The notes below the pieces were generated by a model. It was not told where the DNA came from, did not search any database, and worked only from the letters and a program-made list of their open reading frames with translations. Shown here piece by piece: positions 25,701 through 38,000 of a stretch of 64,000 nt of DNA. The DNA is from Nymphaea colorata (Eukaryota; Streptophyta; Magnoliopsida; Nymphaeales; Nymphaeaceae): assembly GCF_008831285.2 (NCBI RefSeq), contig NC_045147.1, positions 20,216,581-20,280,580 of the forward strand, read 5' to 3'. Numbering within the stretch: the first letter of the stretch is position 1; each line of letters begins with the position of its first letter. The position numbers and the translations under genes were made by a program.

Positions 25701-28700
25701 CAATCTCTATCCCCAGAAAGTATCTCAGCTTACCCAGATCCTTGAGGTCGAATTCCTTAGATAATCTCTCCTTCATCTTTCTGTTTTCTTCTTCGTCACT
25801 GCCAGTGACAATCATATCATCAACGTAGACAAGGAGAAGACTCACCAGACCACCTCTCTGCTTTATGAATAGGGTATGATCTCCATTTCCTTGCTTGTAC
25901 CCAGTAGACTTCATAACGATCCTTAGTCTCTCAAACCAAGCTCTAGGCGACTGCTTCAAGCCATACAAAGCTTTCTTGAGGTGACAACATTTTCCCTCTT
26001 GAACATACCCGGGAGGCATGCTCATATAGACTTCTTCCTCCAGATGGCCGTTCAAGAACGCATTTTTAACATCAAGCTGGTCCATGCGCCACTTCCTGTG
26101 CACAGCAAGAGCAAGAATAACCCTCACGGTCTTCAACTTTGCAACAGGGGCAAAGGTCTCAAGATAGTCGATTCCATACTTCTGACTGAACCCCTTTGCA
26201 ACCAAACGAGCTTTATATCGATCTACAGTGCCATCAGGTTTGTACTTCACGTTGTAAACCCACTTAGAGCCAACTAGGTGTGTCCCCTTAGGAATATCAA
26301 CAACTTCCCATGTTTTGTTCTTAGCTAACGCACCCATCTCCTCTGTCATAGCATGTAACCACTTGGGATCATCCTTAGCATCATCCACCGACCTGGGAAT
26401 AACAACTTTGGATAAGGTTGTGATAAAACATTTGTAATTTGTACTGAGCTTAGCATAAGAAACAAATCTCTGAATAGGGTGAGAAGTACATGACCTGGTG
26501 CCTTTGCGCACAGCAATGGGGAGCTCTTCATTCGATGGACTTGGGTCATCCGGGGAGATCACAGGATTGGGATTGGTTCTATCCTCATCACCAACATCTT
26601 CCACTGTAGCTTTCTCCTTTCTGACATAAACCTGGCCAAACAAGTGATCCCGGGCAACAATGGGCTGAGCATCCACCGTGACCCCTTCCATATGGCTGCC
26701 CTTCTCATTACTGACCGTGACCGTGTCAATCACACTGGGACTAACCTTGTAATCCAAAAACTCCATAAACTGAATTAGCTGATTAGAGGAATACTCTTCC
26801 CCTTTGTTCTGAATTAGCTGATTAGAGGAATACTCTTCCCCTTTGTTCCCAAGACACTCCCCCTGAAGAGGATTCGCCGAAAAATACGACTCATGTTCAT
26901 GAAATGTGACATCCCTCGAAACATACACTTTGGAAGTAGTGGGATCCACACATTTATACCCCTTCTGAGTGGAAGAGTACCCCAGGAAAACTCCTTTAAT
27001 AGACCGGGGATCAAGTTTTTTGAGAGTAGGGCTATGATTATGCACAAAACAACTGCACCCAAAGACACGAGGAGTAAGAGGCCACGGATTCTGAGTGGGC
27101 CACAGGGTAGAATAAGGAGACTGACCAGCCAACACCCTAGTAGGCATACGGTTAATGAGATGTGCACTAGTGAGAAGTGCATCACCCCAATACCGCTTCG
27201 GGACATGACGTTGGAACATAATGGCCCGGGTAACATTCAATAGATGACGATTTTTACGTTCAGCTATACCATTTTGAGGAGGGGTATAACTACAAGAGGT
27301 TTCATGAACAATACCCTTGCCTTTCAAGAATTCATCAAGGGATTGGGAGACATATTCCCTTGCATTATCCGTACGGAAAGCTTGAACAGTAGTATGGAAT
27401 TGAGTCTCAACAAAGGCAACAAAGTTTTTCACAACTGCTGGAACCTCACTACGTTCTCGCAACAAGTACACGAACGTACATCTAGAGTAATCATCAATAA
27501 GCGTCAAAAAATAGTGACAACCACCACACGTGGGTACTCCAGAAGGACCCCAAACATCGGAATGAACTAAGGCAAACGGATGAGTGGTTTTATTCAAAGA
27601 AATAGGGTACGAAGCCCTGACATGTTTAGCCAATTGACACACTTCACAAGCGAAGGAGTCAATTGAGACAGAAGCAAACAAATGAGGAAACAACTTCTTT
27701 ATTAACTGGAAGGGTAGATGTCCAAGACGCTCGTGCCATCGCAGAACAGTAGATCTATCGTTCACACCAGACAAGTGACCACTCGTGGCAGAAATCAATG
27801 CTGAAGCAACTTGGACCGGCAGCCTGTAGAGCCCATCAGTAACCGAACCAATCCCAATCTTCTTCCCCGTCACCAAGTCCTGCAGGGAACAATGATCAGC
27901 AGAGAAAATCAGATTACAGTTTAATTCTTTAGTAATACTGCTGACAGAGAGTAAGTTGACAGGAATATTGGGAACATGCAGGGCATTGTGAAGACGGTAT
28001 TTGTTCAACAGGGACAAGCTCCCTTTCCCAGCCACAGAGATAGAAGACCCATCTGCCATAGACACGCGTTGCTTGCCAGAAGAAAGTCGATATTCTTGAA
28101 AGAGTTTAGAGTCCCCTGTCATGTGGTGAGTGGCTCCACTATCAACAATCCAATCACCAAGAGGAGGGTTACCTTGATCAGTCGAGGCAACGAGAGCTTG
28201 GGCTAGCTGAGCCCCTTCAGACGTGGAGGACTCCTCAGGGGTAGTAGATAGACGGCTGATGTACGCCTGTAGCTCCTTGAGTTGAGCAGGGGACAACTTG
28301 GACTTTGCACCACTAGAAGAATTGCTCTGACTGGAATCAGACACAGAAGAGCTACGCTTGCCAGAGGGAGGACGACCTCGGACCAGTCTCTTCTCGGGAT
28401 GAAGATCCCAACAGAAATCCACCGAATGCCCCAACTTGTGGCAATGAGTGCAATGTCGGGCAGGACGCTGCCCAGTCCCTGAGGCACGGCTGACAAAGGC
28501 AGAAGGGCCATGACCGGTGTCAAGATGCATCACTTGGCGACGTTGTTCTTCAGATTCAACACGAGCATATACTTCCTCTATCCCCGGAATCTCATCACCA
28601 TTAAGAATCTGGCCACGAATAGACTCAAATTCATCCCGCAGGCCTCCCAGAAACAGAAACGTACGGTCCATCCATTCCTTTTCCCAGTAGAGGGAATGAT

Positions 28701-31700
28701 CTGAACCGCATGTCCACTCATCAGTCACATGATAATCTAACTCCTCCCACTTGGTCTTCAGGGCAGCATAGAAGGCAGCAACAGACAAATCACCCTGTGT
28801 CAGAGAGTAAATACTGCGTTTAATCTGATAGGTGCGCAAATGTCTCTTCTTGCGACCATACATCTTTGCAAGCACAGTCCACATATCAAAAGAGGTCGGC
28901 TTCCGCAGAATGAGGGGCTGAATATCGGATGACACGGAGCTGATAATCCACACCTTCACTTGGCTGTCCTCCAACGCCCACGTCGCCCATTGAGGATCAG
29001 ATTTGATGGGCGCAGGTTTGTCGCCAGTGATGTAAGAGAGACGCCCACGACTAGTAATCCCAATCTCGAGAGCGGCAGACCAAGATAGGTAATTGTCCTT
29101 GGTCAGACGGATGGAGGTGACCTGGAGCGGCACGTTCTCAGTCTTGGAGGCGCTGCCCGTGTCAAGAACGGCATCTTTTTGAGTCCCCATCGCTTCTGCC
29201 ATCACAAACTAGCACACAGCAACAAGAGGCACAGCAGCGGGAATGAGGCAACGGCGTCGGGAAGGAGGCAACGGCGTCGGGAAGGAGGCAGCGGCGACGG
29301 CGGCTGGAATGAGGCAGAGGCAACGTAAAGCAGGCGACGGCGCAACACAGAGGCCACCCACGGTGGCAGAAACAAAGAACGGGACGAACGGAGGACCGCG
29401 GAGGCGTAACAGAGGGCGGCGGAACAGAGGACGGCGGCGGCGGAACAGAGGACGGCGGCGGCAGAGCAGGGCGACGTCACAAGGGCAGCAGCGACGCCGG
29501 AACTTCAACGGCGTCGGGCGACGAAAAAACTTGACGATCCTTGGAAAAAACGCTTCTCCAACTAACCTGGCTCTGATACCATGTAGAAACACGAACCACA
29601 CAGAGAGAGAGTGGAGAACGAACACACAATCTACGTGGAAAACCTCAGAAAGAGGTGAAAAACCACGGGGAGGCTCTGACCTAGGGGCACACCGCAACCC
29701 TAGGAGAGAGAAAATTATATTTCACTTAATTCAACACTAAACACAAGTGACAATATAAAGAGGGAGAGAGGAGAAGCCGCCTAGGGTACCGAGCCCGCCT
29801 CGGTACCCGCGCCCCATAGAACCGGGTCCAGGAATGGATCCGGTTCCCACAGCAACATATTCTAACAGTTATGTTGCCATTTTTTTGAAGGCAATGACCT
29901 TGATAGTGTAAAGGATAGGGTTCATACGGGTTCTTACATATCCAAAGAAAAACTCATTTTAACTTTAAATCCAAATCAAACTAAAGAGAAATCTGACATT
30001 GAAACCAAGTTTGTCCTATTTACTCCTTAGAAGGATTCCCATCTTTTGTTCCTCACAAGCTCTAGGAACTTCTCTTTTGCTTAATCTGATTTTTATTGAG
30101 ATCTGAGGGCTTATACTGGAGAACTTTGTTGTATTAAATGGCAGAAATCCAGCAGCACCCAGTGCAAACTTACCTTTGATGTGTACAGTAAGTGCCTTGT
30201 TTATTAGGGGGCAAAATATGCATGAACAATTATTTCAGCATATAACACCCTTAAAACAAACACTGAAGCTTTTGATGTTGATCTACCCGTTGATCAATTA
30301 TTTCAGCTAAAAGCCTCATTAAATGGGCAAATCACTTACATGTTTGCTCTGTATTCACGTTTAATTTCAGCCTCTCAATTTTATTCTGGTGTTACTTTTC
30401 CTTGTTTCTCTCCTTTGTATGCCTGCACAACCATGAGATGATGTTGACTTTTATCTGCTTCTGTAGATGGACAGCTAACCACTACAAGTGGATAGTGTGG
30501 AAACTTGCTGCCCTTGAAAGATGTTATCCGGCTCAAGTTGGAAGGACATTATTGACAGTAGCTAACATCCTTGAGGAATTGAAATACAGGTCTTTTTTTG
30601 GTAAATGAAGTTTGTTCAATAGATATGATTTCATACCTTACTGTTCATCTCCTGATGCTTTTGAAAACAGATATGAGAGAGAAGTAAATCATGGACACAG
30701 ATCAGCAATTAAGAAAATCTTGGAGGGTGATGCATTATGTTCTTCAATGATGATTTTATGTATTTCTGCTGTTCATTACAGTCCGTACAAAAAACTTGAA
30801 ACATTAGACAAACCTAAGGATAAACCCAGCAGTTCAACCTCTATTGATGATTTGGCTAACCCAGTCAAACATGAAGTAGCCAAAATTGAACTAACTGATG
30901 GATGGTGAGGATGTGTCTTGGTTTCTATGTGTTTTCTCTGACGTAAACAGTACAGCTAATGCATGCTTCTCTCTTTCCTTTTGTGCAGGTACTCTGTGAA
31001 TGCTGTTCTGGATGTGCCCTTGTCCAGGCAACTTGCTTTGGGGAAGCTTTTTATAGGACAGAAACTTCGGGTACTTTCATGAACTTTTATGTATTGATAT
31101 TCTTAACAAGAACTGTTAAATAAGCTGTTGGCTTTTGCAGGTTTGTGGGGCTAGCTTATGTGGCTGGGTTGCACCTGTGGGTCCTCTTGAGGTACCTGGT
31201 CATCATATCATAGCTTCCCTTTTGGAAATATAAGTGTTCTTGAGATTCTCTCTCTTTCACAACTATCTCTTCTATCCATCTATTATGAACATTGACTGTT
31301 CTTATATTTGAAGGCTGGTGGTAATGTTGCACTATCACTCCATATAAATGGAACTTTTCGGACACATTGGGCTGAAAGGCTAGGATTTTGTAAGCATTCA
31401 TTACCTTATTCTTGTCTTATTCCTCTATATTAAGAGAGAATGCTTCATTATTGCATTTTGTTTAATCTCCTTTCCCTTTGTAGTTTTCTTAGGGTGGTCC
31501 TGTTAATGCCATTTTCAGGCAAAGGTTACAGAAACCCACTGTCATTTAGATGCATCAATGTCAATGGAGGTGCAGTTCTAAGGACGTTAGTTGGTGTCAC
31601 GCGGTTGTATCCACTTTTGTATAAGGAAAGGTGAAATAAGAATAAGGAGTGGAAGGTTGCATGCTTGATGCACTGTCCCATTTGTCTAGTACCGACACAT

Positions 31701-34700
31701 CTTATTTTGGTTTCCAGGCTCCAACAAGGTGGCTCAGTCATTAGGTCAGAAAGAACAGAATCTAAAATGCTGCAGATATACAAACAAAGGTAAGCAAAGG
31801 TAGCTTGGTGCGTGACTATTTAAGTGATGCTGTGTACAAATGAATGATGGTTATCACTTACATTTTGTTGATTGATGATAAATGTAGATATTGCCAACCT
31901 GTACAGAAAGTTCTATCTTGTTTCATCACCTGGAGGTTCTGTATATTATTTGAGATTATATGTTTGCAAAAGAGCAGACCTGGTAGAAGATTTTAGCATT
32001 TTGGGCTCTAGTGATCCTGTTCGGGATGTCAGACCTATTTAGATATTCTTCGTCTGACCGATTTACAAATGTAGGTGCCCTTTGCATAATGAGATGGAGT
32101 GAGAAAATTTACATCATCTGTACTTCATTTCCATGTTGATGATCTTCTGTACTTCATTTTGTTTTCTGCATCTTTCCTTTTGAAAATTTCCATTAATAGG
32201 TAAGCAAATATATGGCACTCTTATATTTACACGAATATGATACATAGGTACATGCATATGTTTGCACTCATATACACAGCATGCTTGCATGCATGTGCTT
32301 AAGTTAGATGTATGTACGTATGTGACATATAAATATTTCAACTATTATTTGCTGCTAGTTAGTGATGATGGCTAAAAATAATTCTTCAAGTAATTCCACT
32401 TGAAATAACGTTAGTTTTTTCCCCCTTTAGATTAATTATTTTGACATGTGGGTAGAGTTACGTATGATGTACAACCGTTCTAACTTCCAATCTTTTCTAA
32501 GCTCATCCTTTTTGTGAAATCTTTCTTACGTCCTGGATTTGTGCATGCCTTTGACAAACATGGACATGTACATCTCATGCAGAGATTTCTGTTAATGAAC
32601 ATTGTTGAGGTTATGCTTCTTAGTTCTTAGGCTTACCTGCTTCTTTGCATTTGTTAATATTAGATGCTTCTTGTTAATAGGTTGAGCTGATTTTCCCAAT
32701 ATAGTTAACTGCAATCAGAAGATCTCAAGGCGATCCTTTTGTGCAATACATTAAGCTTTGTTTCAACTTTTTAGAGAATGAGTAAAATATAGCTGTTGCC
32801 AGGAGTAGAATATTCTTCACATAAGTGCCATGTAGAGCCTTTCCATCTTAATCTGAATCTGACTTGTAGGTGCTGCAATTAGTTGGCATTCACTACATTA
32901 TGTTGATTTAGGAAATAATAGAATTGCCTAAGGTGGCCTTTAAAGGCATAATTTGGCCTATCAATTTAACCAAGATTCATCTGAAGATATAGTGCAGTTT
33001 GTATGATATGGATGGTTATATACCATGCACTTCATACATGGACATAGGCGTGTTAGTGTGAATGTTAGTAAAAGAAACTCATCTTAAATAGCATGAACTG
33101 CTAGTATTCATGAGCCAGATGTGGCCTCAGAAATAGTAGTTTCTCATTACAACTGAGTCAGGTACTGACTATTTTCAAAAAACTTGGGTGCGGGGGGTAT
33201 GGCCGTATATATATATAAACAATAAGAAATACTTAAAAAATATAAATATGTATCAAAATAAAGAATATACATCAACATAAACAATAAATAACATAGAAAA
33301 TATATATCAACGGCTCTTGCAGCAGTGTGTTTAAGAAACCTATGAAAAACTTTAAACATATGGACAACCAAGCAGCCCCCTAGTCAAATATGAACATCAA
33401 TCGAATTTTCACATACAAAAAATATAATAAAAAGTAAGGTGAAAAAAATTAAATCAAAATAAAATTAAGCAGTTTGGATCTATAGGTACCCAAGTGTCAA
33501 AGTACCCATTTTGGGTACGGGTATGGCGACACAGGTACGTGGACCTTACTGAAGTACCCATGTGACTGTGCAACTGACTTGGTTTTTGCTTGCTGAGTGC
33601 CGTCGTTTGCACTGTAAGAGATTTGCTACATGGTTTTGGGTATATATAGATGATATACCCAGAAGTATGAATGCTTCTGTATAAAATATTTATATTGTAA
33701 TCCAACTTCTCACTTCTTGATGTCAGATGTAGCATGGTTGCGGAAGGAATTATGTCAGAGTTGTACGGTGAAAACTTTGGTTCATCTGATGTTGCTGAAG
33801 ATGAAAGCGAAGGAGCGAAAATCTTTAAGCTGCTTGAGACAGCTGCAGAGCCTGACATACTAATGGAAACTTTGACTGAGCAACAGCTTGTTGCTTACAA
33901 AAATTATCAGTCAAAGCAGGAGGTTTGTGTTTCCTGTGATTTTCAATTTTACCTTAATCGCAACACAGCCATTAAAATTTCTGGTTGTTTCAGGAGAGGC
34001 GCAATTCTGAGATTAAAAAAAGGGTTGAGATGGCACTTGATGGTGCTGGTCTGAGGTCAAGAGAGGTCACACCCTTTCTAAGGGTACAGGTAGTTGGCAT
34101 GACTCCCAGGAATTCCAACATCACAAGGCCTTGTAGGAGAGGTCTAATTACAATCTGGGAACCAACTGAGAAGCAGGTGAAGTTTCCATATTTTACTTTC
34201 TCTTTGGTGCTTCTTGTTTTTTAGTTTATCTATTTGCTCTGGTACTTCCAAAACCTGTATGATGTTTAGGACGTCATGGGTTCCTATCTAAAGTGGAGAA
34301 CCCCTCATTGTTTGATAATTCCATTTAAATGCTTTACTGAGATAAAAATGTGTCCTTACTATTTCAGTAACTCAAATGCTTGTCATTGGTATAAGCTTAT
34401 TCGTTCTCGTTTTGTATTTATATGCATCATCTATTTCCAATTGGAAAATATTTCTGAAAATATTTTTGATGATCATGGTACAGAACCCATTTAATCAATG
34501 TTGTAAAAGGCGTAGCATAACGCGTATCGGTTGGGCTGACGTATACGCCGTATCGTAACGAATCGCAAACGTAGCGTAACGTATCGTAAAATTAATTTTT
34601 TGATTTAAAAAACATTAAAAAATCATAAAAATAGAAAAATCCGAAAAAATAAACAGAAAATCAGAAAAAATCAAGAAAATGTATTCAATATATATAAAAA

Positions 34701-34977
34701 AAGCATCATAAATAAGGAAGAAAGAAACATTCATGTATATCAAGTTATCAACAACACATTCAAAAATAAGAAATTCAAAATAACATAATAAGCATCCATC
34801 ACCATTTTAGACTTGAAAATTTTATAGATTACATCACAATTCATAAGTTCAAAACATATAGTTATCATCTTTCATGATTCAACTATAATACTCTTCATTT
34901 TTTTATGAATCCTTAATGATTTTTGATGAAAATGGGCAAAATCTCTCCCCTCACGTCTCTTGGAATATTTAGGAACA

Positions 34978-35017
<40 letters not shown>

Positions 35018-38000
35018 TGTAGGATTTGAAATATAATGCAAAAATACGTTTTTCCCCATATCGTACGATACGGACGATATGCTAACAATACACGAGCGAA
35101 TCGTGTAGCGTATTGTATAGGTTTTTTAGACCTATACGACACGTATCGTACGATATAGATAACATTGCATTTAATTATGTCTAAAAACTTTGTGGTCTAG
35201 AACAACTCCAAATGCTGACATTTACTGTTTAAGACCGGTAGTCCATCCTTTTCATGTGAAGGAAACATTGAAGAAGTGCAAGGGTTACCATGAAAATCAC
35301 TTTTAAATATAAGGATATAACACTGTCACATTCATAGCAATGTCAACGGTACGCCGGTACGGCAGTACCAGTATGCCGGTACGCGGCGGTATGTTTGGAT
35401 CTGGTTCCGGGTCGGAACCAGATCCAAACCATATCATAAAGAAAAAAAAGGGCATCGTCTTCTCCGTTCTCCCTCTCCGCCTCTCGAGCGTTCCAACGGC
35501 GGCTGCTGGTTCTCATTTGTTGGGCAGCGGCGGCGGACATTGACCAGCGACGGACGACCGGTTGACGGCGACGGTTTTCCAGTGGCTGTTTCGGGAGAGG
35601 AGGAAGGAAGGTGGGGAGGAAGAGAAAGGAGGAAGGAAGGTGGGGAGGAAGAGGGCTGCGTGGTTGGGGGAGAGGAGGAAGGAAGGTGGGGAGGAAGAGG
35701 GAGACACGACTTGATCCAATGTCTTCAAGGCACTCTTCACATTCTTTTGCAACGGAAATTTGCTAAATATGAGTATTCATTGATATACAAGAGTTCTGAA
35801 GAACTAGTGAAAGTTACTGGTTCCTCATAAAGATGGGGAGTTCCTCAGGGAACACTGGACACTAAGTGGAAGTTTGAAGAATTCGAAACTGGTTGTGTGT
35901 GTGACTATAACAGCATAGACACTCTGGAAAATGAAGGCTGTACAGTTGTAGGGCCTTGGGAGTTGTACTCCCTTCATATAGAAAAGAGCAACATTACTGA
36001 AACATTACTGGGACTAGCAGTTTTCTATGCTTTCATGGTTAGGCACATAAGCGATAAGGATATGGCTTTTGGTTGTATCAAAATTTGTCTGAACCAGTGA
36101 ATTTTGTGTTATTGATCACTTGTTTTTTTCAAAATTTATAATTTTTTTATTAAAAAAATAATATTTTTGCCGTACCCCATACCAAGATTAACAAAAATGT
36201 CGTACCCGTACCCGTACCAGCACCTGTACCGGTACCGCGGTGACATAGATTCATAGCGTTATTGTGATTTTTAAAAGATAAACTTATAATTTGGAATTTG
36301 GATACCAAACTGATCTTTTTCCCTTTCCTTTGTATTTCATTTGGTAGGAGAAAATGATTGTGTTCTTCATAACATTTCTCTATTTTATTGAAGTGTTAAT
36401 GTTTATGAGATTTTCTGGGGACTTTTTTTAAATGTGCCACATTGCTCTCTTGTTTAGAAAAAAATTTTCAAAATCTGAATTTGTGGCTGCACCTTTACTT
36501 TGTGAATATGATTGAATTGTTTGCACTAGTCCCTAATATCTAATTTTCATTTTTTCTTGGGCAGCTTTTGGATCTAGAAGAAGGGCAAGTATATTCAGTT
36601 ACAGGCTTGGTTCCTGTTAGTCTAAATAATGATGTTCTTCAGCTACAGACAAGAGGCTCCAGAACCAAGTGGGAGTGCCTGCAGCAATCAGCTCGTGGAA
36701 ATTTTGAGTAAGAGGCTTCATTGATGCTATTAGGTTTTTTCTACTCTGTTGACCAAACTTGTCTTTTTAGTGGATGATTCTTCATGTCAGAAATTTTTGT
36801 ATTAGTAGTTACCATGTTTTTCTTGCATGGTATGGACATTCTTTTATCTACCACAATTGTCTCACAACTGCTGATAAAATCAGATTAAATTTTTGATTTG
36901 TGGTTTCCATGACATTCAAGGCTCTTTTGTGTTAACTAACGTCTCATTTTTCAAATTATTTTCCTTGCAATATTGAATTACTAGTGAGTATACGTTCCAT
37001 TATGCTCGTCATCTTAATCGCTGTGGTTTGCACCTAGCCATCAACAGAAACTTGTAAAACGTTGCCCCTTGCTGACAGTGTGTTTTTTAACATGGTATTA
37101 TGTGGACTATATGAGTGCTTCTTATCTAGTACTTGAATTATGTTCCTGCCATAGCTCTCAACCAACTAATTTTCTTCTCCTTCTAGCATGCTGGCATACT
37201 TGCACCAAGAAAAATACAGGCATCTTGACCTCACTAAAGTTAGTAGGACTTATTACTGTTAGCCACTTGATTGAAACTAGTGAACATATGATTACTTACA
37301 CATTGGATAGTTTACACCTCCAACAGTAATGGAGTTAGCTGAGCCACTAAAACAATCACAGCATTCCTCTAAGAAATCCATTTCTCATTTTCCTTGGAAG
37401 TAAAGTCTAGTAGGAGTAATTAATCCTGCCAAACTTTACTGGAAATTTTCTATGGCACTCTAGCCATGTTTCCATGAACAAACAAGATTATACTGTTTAG
37501 TTCACATTCAAGTGTAATTTCTCCACTCATGGTTCCATCCAGATTGCAATACTGGAATAATTCTAAAAGCACAGGATTATGATCAACCTTAATTCCATAA
37601 AGTAGTCAGAAACTTTAGGGTCCATGTCTTGTTTTTTCAAGATTTCTGTTAAAGCCAAACCAAATGAATGTAATCCTCAGCTGGAGAAAAAAAAAAAAAT
37701 CCAATAACCTACTGCAAAAAAAATTGAAACAGAACAAGAATCTGCCTCTATAGAAACATAAAAAGTTCCAAGTTTGACATTCCCTTGAATTAATATATGA
37801 ATTATGAAAGTTATTCCTAAAAATCTGTTTCAGTTCCGGCTAAGAGAAAGATTGGCCAAGTTGTGAATCTATATATCAATTATGAGCTTGAGTTGTTGGA
37901 ACTTGAAAGTAATCTGGATATCTGCTATTGAACGCTATGTAAACTGCAGGAGTTTTTCTCAAAAAGTTAGATACCAGACAAGTGTATCTGTTTGACTTGT

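Larger units (their letters stand above)
24573..29867 (-). mobile_element. Full-length Ty1/copia LTR retrotransposon in BRCA2 intron 6
   Basis: 5295-bp element with 286-bp LTRs starting TGTAG and ending TAACA, read as identical. A perfect 5-bp target duplication GTTAT is present at 24568-24572 and 29868-29872. The primer-binding site beside the right LTR and a purine tract beside the left LTR both put the element on the minus strand, antisense to BRCA2. The polyprotein frame is intact. Identical LTRs plus an intact frame and clean target duplication mean a very recent insertion, and the element may still be competent to move. Confidence 0.97.

Noticed and set aside
29243-29740. 165-codon plus-strand frame across the copia leader and LTR
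   Set aside because: Arg/Gly-rich translation of CGG repeats in the untranslated leader, antisense to the element.
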